From Kluyvera intermedia (lineage in GTDB: Bacteria > Pseudomonadota > Gammaproteobacteria > Enterobacterales > Enterobacteriaceae), in the NCBI RefSeq assembly GCF_034424175.1, contig NZ_CP139986.1:2356001-2420000 (forward strand): a DNA stretch of 64,000 nucleotides, read 5' to 3'. Positions 52,319 to 60,786 of this stretch are shown here, one piece after another; within the stretch, counting starts at the first letter, position 1, and each line of letters opens with the position of its first letter. The notes under the pieces were generated by a model. That model did not search any database and was not told the DNA's origin. It saw only the letters and a program-made list of their open reading frames with translations. The position numbers were made by a program, and so were the translations under genes.

Positions 52319-52491
52319 CTAAAATCCCTTGTAGAACTTTCATTGGTGAAATTACCATCATTCGCACGCTTTTTTGTGCCCTTACCTCCAATTTGTCACC
52401 ATCGTGTTAATCGTTGCTCTATAATCTTGCGCGCTGCAGTTTCTGACAGCCCCTACGGGGTCTGAAGTGAAGACAACGGAGTTAACGTAAG

Positions 52492-54186
52492 ATGTTATCA
52501 GGCAATAAAAATCGTTCCCTTTATATCCCCTATGCGGGGCCGGTTCTGTTGGAATTTCCCCTGCTGAATAAAGGCAGTGCGTTCAGCATGGAAGAACGCA
52601 GCAACTTCAATCTGCTTGGGCTATTGCCTGAAGTCGTCGAAAGTATTGAAGAACAGGCCGAGCGCGCCTGGATCCAGTATCAAGGTTTCAAAACTGAAAT
52701 CGATAAGCACATCTATCTTCGTAATATCCAGGATACCAACGAAACGTTGTTCTACCGTTTAGTGGAGAGCCATCTCGATGAGATGATGCCGGTCATCTAT
52801 ACCCCAACCGTTGGCGCGGCCTGTGAACGCTTCTCCGAAATTTATCGCCGGGCGCGCGGTGTCTTCATTTCCTACCAGAATCGTCACAACATGGACGATA
52901 TTCTGCAAAACGTTCCAAACCATAACATTAAAGTGATCGTGGTGACCGACGGTGAACGTATTCTCGGTCTTGGCGACCAGGGCATCGGTGGCATGGGAAT
53001 TCCTATCGGTAAGCTGTCGTTATATACCGCCTGCGGCGGTATTAGCCCAGCGTATACGCTGCCGGTGGTGTTGGATGTTGGTACCAATAACCAACAGTTG
53101 CTCAACGATCCGCTGTATATGGGCTGTCGTAACCCGCGTATCAGCGATGATGAGTATTATCAGTTTGTTGACGACTTTATCCAGGCAGTAAAACAGCGCT
53201 GGCCAAACGTGCTGTTACAGTTTGAAGATTTCGCACAGAAAAACGCTATGCCGTTGCTTAATCGTTATCGCGATGAGATTTGTTGCTTTAACGATGATAT
53301 TCAGGGCACAGCGGCTGTCACCGTCGGCACGCTGATTGCCGCCAGCCGCGCGGCGGGCAGCCAACTCAATGAGCAGAGGGTTGTCTTCCTTGGCGCAGGT
53401 TCTGCCGGTTGCGGTATCGCCGAACAGATTATTTCGCAAATGCAACGTGAAGGGCTCAGCGAAGAGCAAGCACGCAGTCGCGTGTTTATGGTTGACCGGT
53501 TTGGTCTGCTGACCGATCAAATGCCTAACCTGTTAGCTTTCCAGAGTAAACTGGCGCAGAAGCAGGAAAAAATTGAGTCCTGGGAGCATGAGAACGACGA
53601 AATCTCCCTGCTCGATGTTATTCGTAATGCGAAACCGGATATCCTGATTGGCGTTTCTGGCCAGACAGGTTTGTTCACCGAAGACGTTATCCGTGAAATG
53701 CACAAGCATTGCCCACGTCCTATCGTGATGCCGTTGTCTAACCCGACTTCGCGCGTTGAAGCCACCCCGCAAGATATCATTAGCTGGACTGATGGCCAGG
53801 CACTGGTCGCCACCGGTAGCCCATTTGCGCCGGTGGTCTGGAAAGATACGGTGTACCCTATTGCACAGTGCAATAACTCGTATATCTTCCCGGGAATCGG
53901 GTTGGGCGTGATAGCATCTGGTGCTTCACGTATCACCGACGAGATGTTGATGTCCGCAAGTGAAACGTTAGCGAAACACTCACCGCTTGCAACCCACGGC
54001 GAAGGTTTGGTGCTACCGGAGCTTAAGGATATTCACAAAGTCTCGCGGGCAATTGCATTTGCGGTCGGCAAAATGGCCCAACAGCAAGGTGTCGCGACGA
54101 ATACGTCAGCGGATGCGTTGCAAGAAGCCATTGATGATAACTTCTGGCAGCCGGAATACCGTAACTACCGTCGAACCTCCATCTAA
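52492..54186 (+). CDS. maeA: MaeA (SfcA), NAD-dependent malic enzyme
   Basis: Malate dehydrogenase (oxaloacetate-decarboxylating) of 564 residues, making pyruvate, CO2 and NADH from malate. Motifs: MPVIYTPTVGAACE, the GERILGLGDQGIGGMGI malic signature with metal-binding acids in FEDFAQKNA and FNDDIQGTA, and the NAD fold VVFLGAGSAGCGIAEQI. CGGAG lies upstream of the ATG. The N-terminal nine residues differ from E. coli, the rest aligns. Followed by a REP hairpin. The order maeA-adhP is conserved, but an ABC-F gene is inserted between them. The sra and bdm genes, next to maeA in E. coli, are missing. Confidence 0.96.
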   Translation: MLSGNKNRSLYIPYAGPVLLEFPLLNKGSAFSMEERSNFNLLGLLPEVVESIEEQAERAWIQYQGFKTEIDKHIYLRNIQDTNETLFYRLVESHLDEMMPVIYTPTVGAACERFSEIYRRARGVFISYQNRHNMDDILQNVPNHNIKVIVVTDGERILGLGDQGIGGMGIPIGKLSLYTACGGISPAYTLPVVLDVGTNNQQLLNDPLYMGCRNPRISDDEYYQFVDDFIQAVKQRWPNVLLQFEDFAQKNAMPLLNRYRDEICCFNDDIQGTAAVTVGTLIAASRAAGSQLNEQRVVFLGAGSAGCGIAEQIISQMQREGLSEEQARSRVFMVDRFGLLTDQMPNLLAFQSKLAQKQEKIESWEHENDEISLLDVIRNAKPDILIGVSGQTGLFTEDVIREMHKHCPRPIVMPLSNPTSRVEATPQDIISWTDGQALVATGSPFAPVVWKDTVYPIAQCNNSYIFPGIGLGVIASGASRITDEMLMSASETLAKHSPLATHGEGLVLPELKDIHKVSRAIAFAVGKMAQQQGVATNTSADALQEAIDDNFWQPEYRNYRRTSI

Positions 54187-54192
54187 CGAGTC

Positions 54193-54232
54193 GGCAATGT
54201 GCGCGCCATCAGGCATAGCCGCGCACATTGCC
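54193..54232. repeat. Long REP-type palindrome after maeA
   Basis: Thirteen-base perfect inverted repeat GGCAATGTGCGCG ... CGCGCACATTGCC, followed by further REP-like GGATGGCGGCG and GGCCTACG sequence up to about 54290. It can act as the maeA transcription end. Confidence 0.8.
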
Positions 54233-54363
54233 GGATGGCGGCGTTTCCTTATTCGGCCTACGACCGGCTGAGCGAATGCGACGCCGGTTTATTTCCGCTT
54301 CACCCCACTATTGAGTCTTTTTAAGCACGATGCTTGAGGTGACGATATTAAAAACCCATAACA

Positions 54364-54379
54364 TGTATGTTGTAACTAA
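54364..54379 (+). promoter_or_regulatory. Tus-binding replication terminator (Ter) site, plus orientation
   Basis: TGTATGTTGTAACTAA matches AGNATGTTGTAAYKAA at all positions but the first. It is 13.6 kb right of dif and opposite in orientation to the Ter site at 32484. If the AGNATG end is non-permissive, it stops rightward forks after they pass dif. It lies about 100 bp upstream of the leader ORF of the ABC-F gene. Confidence 0.85.
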
Positions 54380-54463
54380 TACTTTTCTTTTCTGGCGAAA
54401 TAACATCCGCAACGCTACACTGCATTCAACGTTCAACCTGACAACAAAATAAGGAGGCTAATT

Positions 54464-54547
54464 ATGCTGTACTGTGAAAATATTAATATTTCACATACCC
54501 TTGGTGATCGCACCAGCTCAAGCGTTATCGATATCGTGCTGCGATAA
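54464..54547 (+). CDS. 27-codon leader peptide upstream of the ABC-F gene
   Basis: ORF MLYCENINISHTLGDRTSSS-VIDIVLR with an ideal AAGGAGG ribosome binding site six bases before the ATG. Its last 11 codons and stop lie inside a long hairpin (54516-54560). A short, well-translated ORF overlapping alternative stems upstream of a ribosome-protection-type ATPase suggests a regulatory leader whose translation status controls the downstream gene. I do not recognise the peptide. Confidence 0.72.
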   Translation: MLYCENINISHTLGDRTSSSVIDIVLR

Positions 54548-54626
54548 CTTCGGCTTGAGCGAAGACACCCACTCTTAATCCCTTCCCTCGGGCTTACAAG
54601 GTTATCGTCAGCTATGTTTGACGAGG
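54516..54626 (+). promoter_or_regulatory. Putative attenuator with mutually exclusive stems
   Basis: Segment 1 gctcaagc+gttatcg (54516-54530) pairs with segment 2 cgataac+gcttgagc (54542-54560): 15 bp with a four-base bulge. Segment 3 gttatcg (54601-54607) can pair with the same cgataac. Segment 3 overlaps tcgtca (54605-54610), which forms a hairpin with tgacga (54619-54624) covering the ribosome binding site acgagg (54621-54626). A ribosome stalled in the leader would block segment 1, let 2 pair with 3, and free that site. No U tract follows segment 2, so control of translation is more likely than termination. Confidence 0.65.
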
Positions 54627-54633
54627 CATTCTT

Positions 54634-54654
54634 ATGCCAGTAACTCTTGAGTAA
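54634..54654 (+). CDS. Six-codon mini-ORF (MPVTLE) coupled to the ABC-F start
   Basis: ATG CCA GTA ACT CTT GAG TAA, preceded by ACGAGG with seven-base spacing. Its stop is four bases from the ATG of the ABC-F gene, which has only a weak ribosome binding site of its own. Translational coupling through this mini-ORF is likely. Confidence 0.5.
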   Translation: MPVTLE

Positions 54655-54658
54655 GCAA

Positions 54659-56371
54659 ATGAGCACATTACTAACGGCACAATCTCTTCACGTTGAGACG
54701 GCGTTCGGCCCTCTTTTCACCCAACTCTCCTTTACCCTGAAAAAAGGCGACCGCATTGGCCTGATTGGTTATAACGGCTGCGGGAAAAGTACCTTATTAC
54801 AGGTGCTTGACGGTACCATTGCCCCCTCTTCAGGCGTAGTGTCTCTTGCCGGTCACTGCTTAATGGCTCGTGTAGAGCAGCACTTGCCCCAGGCATTGCT
54901 AAATCAATCACTGATGCAAGCCGTTTTAGCGCAGCTCCCGGTTTCTGCTCGCGAAAGTCAACGCTGGCAGGCTGAGCGACTATTACTGGAAATGGGCTTC
55001 ATCCCCGCCGAGCGAGAACAAACGGCATCAACGCTAAGCGGTGGGCAACACACTCGCCTGCTGCTGGCTCGCGCGCTGATTCTGCAACCGGATCTCCTTT
55101 TGCTTGATGAACCCGGCAACCACCTCGACCTGCCGACGTTGTTATGGCTGGAAAGTTTCCTGAATGGCTGGAACGGCAGCTTTGTGCTGGTGTCGCACGA
55201 TAACACCTTGCTGGATGCCGTCACCAATACCAGCTGGATTTTACGTGATAATACCCTGCACGCCTTTTCTCTTCCGTGCAGCGCGGCACGGCAAGCATTA
55301 GAGATTCAGGATGAAAGCGATACGCTACGCCATAAGGCAGAGCAAAAGGAAATCGACCGCGTCACCGCCAGCGCTAAGCGGCTCGCTACCTGGGGCCGGG
55401 TGTATGACAACGAAGATCTCTCACGTAAAGCCAAGCAGATGGAAAAGCAGGTATCGCGCCTAAAGGAAAGCCAGACCGAACTCACTCAGGGAACGCCTTG
55501 GAAACTGGCGCTAAACGGCGATGTTCTACGCGCAGACAGATTACTTGAAATGGAACAGTTGCCTGTCCCACCGGCCCCTGGCTTAACGCCGTTGTTTACC
55601 ACGGGAGTAGCGAGGTTACAAAGCGGCGACCGTGTGGCCATTATGGGGCGCAACGGCGGCGGAAAATCGTCATTACTGCGTCTATTATGGCGGCAGATGC
55701 GACAAGGTGTGGACACTGCTGGGCTACGACTCCATCCCCGTCTGAATCCCGGTTATTACGACCAAACGCTGCATCAATTATCAGATAATGCCTGCCTGCT
55801 TGATGCACTGGAAGCATTCGAGCCGTCGACAGAAATACGCAAACGGGCGCTTATTTCTTCGGGATTTAACTGGGCACGTCACGGGCAAAAAATCAGCACA
55901 CTCAGCGGCGGCGAACGCTCGCGCCTGCTGTTCGTGGGATTATCTCTTGCCCGTTACAGCCTGCTGTTACTCGATGAGCCGACCAACCATTTGGATATGG
56001 ACGGTAAGGAAGCGCTGGCGCAAACGCTGTGTGACTATCCTGGAGGGTTACTGCTCGTCAGCCATGACCGTCAGTTAATTAGCCAAAGCTGCAATCGTTT
56101 TTGGTTAATCGATGACAACGGACTTAGCGAATGGCACGACGCAGATGAGGTTTACGCACAACTCAGAAATACCGTTCGCCACCCTGTTGTTGATGAAACG
56201 CCCACGCTTGCCGCAGAGAATAACCTCAATGGCGATGATCTCCTTGAGCGGTTGATTAGCCTGGAACAACTGTTAGCGGAGGACATGGCGCGTAAACCAA
56301 AACATCAAAAACGGCATTTACAGCAGCAATGGCAAAAGGAGATTGCAGAGCTTAACCACCAGTTAAGTTAA
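54659..56371 (+). CDS. ABC-F family ATPase (candidate ribosome-protection factor)
   Basis: Soluble twin-ATPase of 570 residues without membrane segments. ABC1: Walker A IGYNGCGKST (37-45), signature TLSGGQHTRLLLAR, Walker B DLLLLDEPGNHLDLPT. Linker (about 205-290) is charged and helical (RHKAEQKEIDRVTASAKRLA...SRKAKQMEKQVSRLKE), as in translation-factor ABC-F proteins that reach into the ribosome. ABC2: GRNGGGKSS, TLSGGERSRLLF, LLLLDEPTNHLDMDG, VSHDR. A charged C-terminal tail follows. ABC-F proteins act on ribosomes (EttA, Uup) or displace antibiotics (Msr, Vga). The TTG at 54647 is an in-frame alternative start. Not one of the four E. coli K-12 ABC-Fs by position. Confidence 0.87.
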   Translation: MSTLLTAQSLHVETAFGPLFTQLSFTLKKGDRIGLIGYNGCGKSTLLQVLDGTIAPSSGVVSLAGHCLMARVEQHLPQALLNQSLMQAVLAQLPVSARESQRWQAERLLLEMGFIPAEREQTASTLSGGQHTRLLLARALILQPDLLLLDEPGNHLDLPTLLWLESFLNGWNGSFVLVSHDNTLLDAVTNTSWILRDNTLHAFSLPCSAARQALEIQDESDTLRHKAEQKEIDRVTASAKRLATWGRVYDNEDLSRKAKQMEKQVSRLKESQTELTQGTPWKLALNGDVLRADRLLEMEQLPVPPAPGLTPLFTTGVARLQSGDRVAIMGRNGGGKSSLLRLLWRQMRQGVDTAGLRLHPRLNPGYYDQTLHQLSDNACLLDALEAFEPSTEIRKRALISSGFNWARHGQKISTLSGGERSRLLFVGLSLARYSLLLLDEPTNHLDMDGKEALAQTLCDYPGGLLLVSHDRQLISQSCNRFWLIDDNGLSEWHDADEVYAQLRNTVRHPVVDETPTLAAENNLNGDDLLERLISLEQLLAEDMARKPKHQKRHLQQQWQKEIAELNHQLS

Positions 56372-56392
56372 CCCAAACAAAGCTAAACCGAT

Positions 56393-56417
56393 CCCGGCCG
56401 AGCATCGCGACGCCGGG
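56393..56417. repeat. REP-like palindrome, copy 2
   Basis: CCCGGC-CGAGCATCGCGAC-GCCGGG after the ABC-F gene, differing from copy 1 at 52274 by one base. Confidence 0.65.
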
Positions 56418-56620
56418 ATAATACTGAGCATCAGAATTTATTCCTGGCGATAAGACCATGATGAACAGAAGGTAACCGTTTAATGGCATATTTATGAACG
56501 GTTAGCGCTATTTAACTGTAAACCCACCAGATTATCCCCTCTTGCTACCTTGCAATTTTGCCCTTAATGACTAATCATTAATGAGTATTATTATCAAATA
56601 CATAATCCAGGAGTAAGGCT

Positions 56621-57631
56621 ATGAAGGCTGCTGTTGTCACTCACGATCATCAGGTTAACGTTACCGATAAAAAGCTGCGTCCTCTTCAGCACGGTGAAGC
56701 CCTGTTAAAAATGGAGTGTTGTGGTGTCTGTCACACCGATTTGCACGTTAAAAACGGCGATTTCGGTGATAAGACCGGTGTCATTCTCGGCCACGAAGGT
56801 GTCGGCGTTGTCACTGAAGTCGGCCCAGGTGTGACCTCACTTAAAATTGGCGACCGTGCCAGCGTGGCGTGGTTCTTCCAGGGCTGTGGTCACTGTGAAT
56901 ATTGTAATAGCGGTAACGAAACCCTTTGCCGCTCTGTCATCAATGCCGGTTACACCGCAGATGGCGGGATGGCAGAAGAGTGCATCGTGACCGCTGACTA
57001 CTCGGTCAAAGTGCCGGACGGTCTTGACTCGGCCGCCGCGAGCAGCATCACCTGCGCAGGGGTTACCACCTACAAAGCGGTGAAGATTTCCGGTATCAAA
57101 CCGGGACAATGGATTGCTATTTACGGTCTTGGTGGACTGGGCAACCTGGCGCTGCAATACGCCAAAAACGTCTTTAACGCCAAAGTTATCGCGCTGGATG
57201 TCAACGATGCACAGCTGGCGCTGGCAAAAGAGATGGGCGCCGACCTGGTCATCAACTCACGCAGTGAAGATGCCGCCAAAATCGTGCAGGAGAAAACCGG
57301 TGGCGCACACGCTGCGGTGGTAACAGCCGTTGCGAAAGCCGCATTCAACTCTGCGGTTGATGCCGTTCGTGCCGGTGGCCGCGTGGTCGCCGTGGGTCTG
57401 CCGCCAGAATCGATGAGTCTGGATATTCCACGCCTGGTGCTGGACGGTATTCAGGTCGTTGGTTCTCTGGTAGGTACTCGTCAGGATCTGATCGAAGCCT
57501 TCCAGTTTGCCGCTGAAGGCAAAGTAGTACCAAAAGTCACGATGCGCCCGCTTGGTGACATCAACGCCATCTTTAAAGAGATGGAGCAAGGCCAGATCCG
57601 TGGCCGTATGGTTATTGATTTACGCCATTAA
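56621..57631 (+). CDS. adhP: AdhP, zinc-dependent alcohol dehydrogenase
   Basis: Medium-chain, ethanol-active alcohol dehydrogenase of 336 residues. Catalytic zinc ligands in CCGVCHTDLHV and GHEGVGVV. Structural zinc cysteines in GCGHCEYCNSGNETLC. NAD motif IYGLGGLGNLALQYA. CAGGAGTAAGGCT precedes the ATG. Order maeA-adhP-fdn is as in E. coli. A rho-independent terminator follows. Confidence 0.96.
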   Translation: MKAAVVTHDHQVNVTDKKLRPLQHGEALLKMECCGVCHTDLHVKNGDFGDKTGVILGHEGVGVVTEVGPGVTSLKIGDRASVAWFFQGCGHCEYCNSGNETLCRSVINAGYTADGGMAEECIVTADYSVKVPDGLDSAAASSITCAGVTTYKAVKISGIKPGQWIAIYGLGGLGNLALQYAKNVFNAKVIALDVNDAQLALAKEMGADLVINSRSEDAAKIVQEKTGGAHAAVVTAVAKAAFNSAVDAVRAGGRVVAVGLPPESMSLDIPRLVLDGIQVVGSLVGTRQDLIEAFQFAAEGKVVPKVTMRPLGDINAIFKEMEQGQIRGRMVIDLRH

Positions 57632-57639
57632 TGCTCAGC

Positions 57640-57662
57640 GCCTCTCCCGCTACGGGAGAGGC
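57640..57662 (+). terminator. Rho-independent terminator of adhP
   Basis: Ten-base perfect stem GCCTCTCCCG-CTA-CGGGAGAGGC followed by TTTATT, eight bases past adhP. Confidence 0.88.
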
Positions 57663-57671
57663 TTTATTCCT

Positions 57672-58232
57672 TTAAACACACGGCCCCGTCGCACAACCAT
57701 ACATCATCACCAAAGGGAAAACTGGCAGTAACAGCACGCCAGCATACGGTGACATCACCTTCGTCTTATCATTAATGCTGACCACAATCGGCGATTTTAG
57801 CTTGTAGCTATCATCGAGTTCCTGTGGCGAAATCTCTGTCCAAAAACCGTCGGTCTTGAACAATACGCCAAAGTAACCCTGATCCATTTTCGTGGCTTTA
57901 TACACGCTCGTTAACTGTGTACGTTGTGTATCATCCAGTCGTCGCCCATCGACAATCGCCGTATATTCCGCCACCACTTCGTGATTGGTCACGTTGAAAT
58001 TGACCCGCACACCCAGGATTTGCTGCTGAAAACTCTCATAGAAGGTTTTATAGCGCTGAAATTCGGTACGTAGGCCCGTGCGAAAAAATCGATAACTGTA
58101 CTTGTCGGAGTTGGCAACAATACTGCTGTCGCTCGTCTTAATTTTGACGATAGTATCGGTGGTAGGTAATGAGGGTTGGCTGACGCAACCGGCCAGTAAA
58201 ACCACCAGCGCGACGATCGTAGATTTTAACAT
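57672..58232 (-). CDS. Uncharacterised lipoprotein
   Basis: A 186-residue protein with a lipoprotein signal MLKSTIVALVVLLAGC (lipobox LAGC), then a mixed polar domain and a hydrophobic C-terminus (GVLLLPVFPLVMMYGCATG) containing two further cysteines. I do not recognise the family. It is convergent with adhP and sits between adhP and an AraJ-like exporter on the same strand. Confidence 0.75.
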   Translation of the reverse strand: MLKSTIVALVVLLAGCVSQPSLPTTDTIVKIKTSDSSIVANSDKYSYRFFRTGLRTEFQRYKTFYESFQQQILGVRVNFNVTNHEVVAEYTAIVDGRRLDDTQRTQLTSVYKATKMDQGYFGVLFKTDGFWTEISPQELDDSYKLKSPIVVSINDKTKVMSPYAGVLLLPVFPLVMMYGCATGPCV

Positions 58233-58359
58233 GCCGATCCTTTGTCTTTAAACACGACGCAATTGTCAGCGTTAACGGTACTCGTCATCGGCGGTCAGGT
58301 TAAATACCAAATCTGGTAGGGTTAGACGGCTGGCGAATGCTCTCCACCAGCCGTCATAT

Positions 58360-59517
58360 TCAGGCTACCGCCACGCGTTGCTGGTAACGGGCGTAAAGCA
58401 GCAGTGACGACATCGCCAGAAACGACAGCGCTGCCGCTGGTAACGCCACCGAATTCCAGCCAAAATTGAGCGTAATCATCAAACCACCAAAGAAGGCACC
58501 AATCGCACTGCCGAGGTTAAAGGCAATTTGCCCTCCCGCCGCCCCCAGCATTTCGCCGCCCTTCGCATTTTGCAGCAACATAATCTGCAATGGTGCCGAC
58601 AGCGCAAACAGCCCAGCGCAGCAGATAAACGCCAGCGTCAGAGAAGCCACTTTCATGCCACCGAGCAGAAAAATCAGCAGCAATGCCACAACGATAACGC
58701 CGTCAGTGGTCGCCGCAATTCGCAGTGGGCTGTAACGCCCTGACAGCTTCCCGCTGAGAATATTACCGAGAACCATCCCCAGCCCCACCAGCATCATGAT
58801 GAACATCATCGCGCCCTCCTGAAAACCGGACACATTCATCATAAATGGCTTGATATAGCTAAACCACGCAAAGACCCCGGCGTTACCGAACATGGTCGCG
58901 GCGAAAATCAGCCACGGCGCTGGGCTTTTCAGGAAGTGGAATTGTTCACGCAGTCGGGCGTCTGACTTATCAAACAGCGTCGGCACCCAGGCAACAATCG
59001 CCACCAGCACCGCCACATCAAAAATGGCAATGGCGAGGAAAGTATAACGCCAGCTAAACTGATGCCCCAGCCACGTACCGGCAGGAACCCCCACCAGATT
59101 GGCTACCGTCATACCGGCAATCATCCCGGCAACGGCCGCGGTCACCCTTCCTCGTGGCGCAATCTTTGACAGAATAATCGCCCCGACACCAAAGAAAGCG
59201 CCATGGGGAAATCCCGACACCAGTCGGCCCAACGCCAGCATCGTATAGCTTGATGAGAGCGTGAAAATCGCATTGCCGAGAATACACAGCGCAGCCAGCA
59301 ACAGCATGATAGATTTCAAAGAAAAGCGCGTTGAGAACAGCGCGATAATCGGTGCGCCAATCACCACGCCAAAGGCATACCAGGAGATCATATTACCGGC
59401 CGCCGGGATCGAAATCCCCACATCATGCGCAAGTTCGGGTAACACGCCCATAATGCCAAACTCAGCCATTCCCAGCCCAAAAGTGCCAAGCGCCAATGCA
59501 AAAATTGTCTTTTTCAT
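58360..59517 (-). CDS. AraJ-like MFS exporter
   Basis: Twelve-helix MFS transporter of 385 residues, close to E. coli AraJ (LALGTFGLGMAEFGIMGVLPELAHDVGISIPAAG, SGFPHGAFFGVGAIILSKI, APWLIFAATMFGNAGVFAWFSYIKPFMM). AraJ is an arabinose-inducible protein of uncertain export substrate. Start 59517 (MKKTIFALALGTFG) follows GAGGG-type sequence; 59568 is an in-frame alternative. No araC-type neighbour is present, and E. coli araJ is elsewhere, so this may be a paralogue. Confidence 0.87.
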   Translation of the reverse strand: MKKTIFALALGTFGLGMAEFGIMGVLPELAHDVGISIPAAGNMISWYAFGVVIGAPIIALFSTRFSLKSIMLLLAALCILGNAIFTLSSSYTMLALGRLVSGFPHGAFFGVGAIILSKIAPRGRVTAAVAGMIAGMTVANLVGVPAGTWLGHQFSWRYTFLAIAIFDVAVLVAIVAWVPTLFDKSDARLREQFHFLKSPAPWLIFAATMFGNAGVFAWFSYIKPFMMNVSGFQEGAMMFIMMLVGLGMVLGNILSGKLSGRYSPLRIAATTDGVIVVALLLIFLLGGMKVASLTLAFICCAGLFALSAPLQIMLLQNAKGGEMLGAAGGQIAFNLGSAIGAFFGGLMITLNFGWNSVALPAAALSFLAMSSLLLYARYQQRVAVA

Positions 59518-59692
59518 CCCTCTAATCACTTGTTTATGTTGCCTTTGCGGGATGGCATTATTGACCATTCGTTAAAGGCAGACCAGACAAAATCTCCCGA
59601 CAACATGTTTATCCATAAAGACAGTATGAATAACCCATGTCTTCACAACTTTGACGAGTGATACGAGAATTGAGGTGACGTGATAGCGTGTA

Positions 59693-60571
59693 TTACGACG
59701 CTGTTAAGGCTAATTCCAGTTGGTTCACTAAAGATGCAACCCGCTCATCATTGTGGTAAACACTTACAGTGCTTTGAACTAAACAGGCATTTTCAGGATC
59801 CGGCGTTAATTCGATGTTGAATCGCAAAACACTCCCAGCCCCGATAAGTTTATCCGCCGACAACTGCGTTTCCTGTACGCAGAAACGTGTTCCGGCACCA
59901 TATTTTCTCACCAGTAATTCGCCGGTCACCTGAAATGCGGTTTGCGAAATAATAGCGACCGGCCAGCATGGATAACCTGCAAAATGACCCGCACATTGGG
60001 AAGGAGACAAAGGACCTGCATAGGCATCGAGCGTATCATGCTGGAAATTAAGGTTATAAATAGGCACTGGATGTTGATAAGGAGAATGGATGTGTGCTGA
60101 CGGGCTATCATCCGTGTAGTGTCGGAAGTTACGTTGAAATAACGCTGGAGAAAGAATGGTATACTCGCATATCAGTTCTGCCACCGGCTCCTGGTTCCAT
60201 ACCTGCGCCGTCACTTTCAACGAGCGTTTATCAATATTCAAAACCCTGGCGCTGGCATGAAAAACATCGAGCACCGTGGCCTGGTTATTTTGCTTGCGCG
60301 TAAAATGCGCTTTGGTTGCAAGATAATAACCCTCAGGCCCATTATGGAGTGCAACGGCTGTACAGCTTCCCAGAATCGCCATATGCCTTCCCAGTTCACC
60401 CGCCGTGATGAGACCATTTTCATAGACAAGAGGCTGTTCAGAAGTAAACGTCCCCGTCAATGAATCGTCATCAAGCCAAAGTTGCTGAAAAGCAAAATAG
60501 GGCTTTTCAACATTAACGCGTTGAGATATTTCAGTAATATCAACCAACTGCTTTTGATGTTTATTGTCCAT
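59693..60571 (-). CDS. Uncharacterised protein, possibly hotdog-fold
   Basis: A 292-residue soluble protein of unknown function. No signal peptide or membrane helix. The segment GELGRHMAILGSCTAVALHNGPEGYYLATKAHF recalls FabA/thioesterase hotdog helices, with a second half-similar region GPLSPSQCAGHFAGYPCWPVAIISQTAFQVTGELL that could be a second hotdog. This is impression, not a search result. A GGGGGAATA-type ribosome binding site precedes the ATG at 60571. It is between the AraJ-like gene and the fdn terminator and is transcribed alone. Confidence 0.7.
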   Translation of the reverse strand: MDNKHQKQLVDITEISQRVNVEKPYFAFQQLWLDDDSLTGTFTSEQPLVYENGLITAGELGRHMAILGSCTAVALHNGPEGYYLATKAHFTRKQNNQATVLDVFHASARVLNIDKRSLKVTAQVWNQEPVAELICEYTILSPALFQRNFRHYTDDSPSAHIHSPYQHPVPIYNLNFQHDTLDAYAGPLSPSQCAGHFAGYPCWPVAIISQTAFQVTGELLVRKYGAGTRFCVQETQLSADKLIGAGSVLRFNIELTPDPENACLVQSTVSVYHNDERVASLVNQLELALTAS

Positions 60572-60719
60572 ATTCCCCCTCCGTACTGCGAAGCCAGAAC
60601 CAACTTAATAAAGACAACCTAATCATAGTTGGGCTTTATGACGTTGCGACGTAAAGTATTAGAAGGGTTAGTTATGGTATGGGCGATTTAAACAGGTCGA
60701 TTAGTTGCGTTTTGTGGTC

Positions 60720-60766
60720 AAAAAAAAGCGGTTCAACGTTTCCTGAATGGAAATGTCAAACCGCTC
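60720..60766 (-). terminator. Rho-independent terminator of fdnGHI
   Basis: On minus: AGCGGTTTGACATTTCC, loop ATTCA, GGAAACGTTGAACCGCT, then eight U. A long imperfect stem, 21 bases past the fdnI stop. Confidence 0.88.
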
Positions 60767-60786
60767 TCTGTTCTCAGAAAAGAACG

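Noticed and set aside
58306..58320. Repeat of ccaaatctggtagg also seen near 48487
   Set aside because: A single 14-base match with no shared flanking sequence or structure; likely chance or a remnant of a dispersed repeat.
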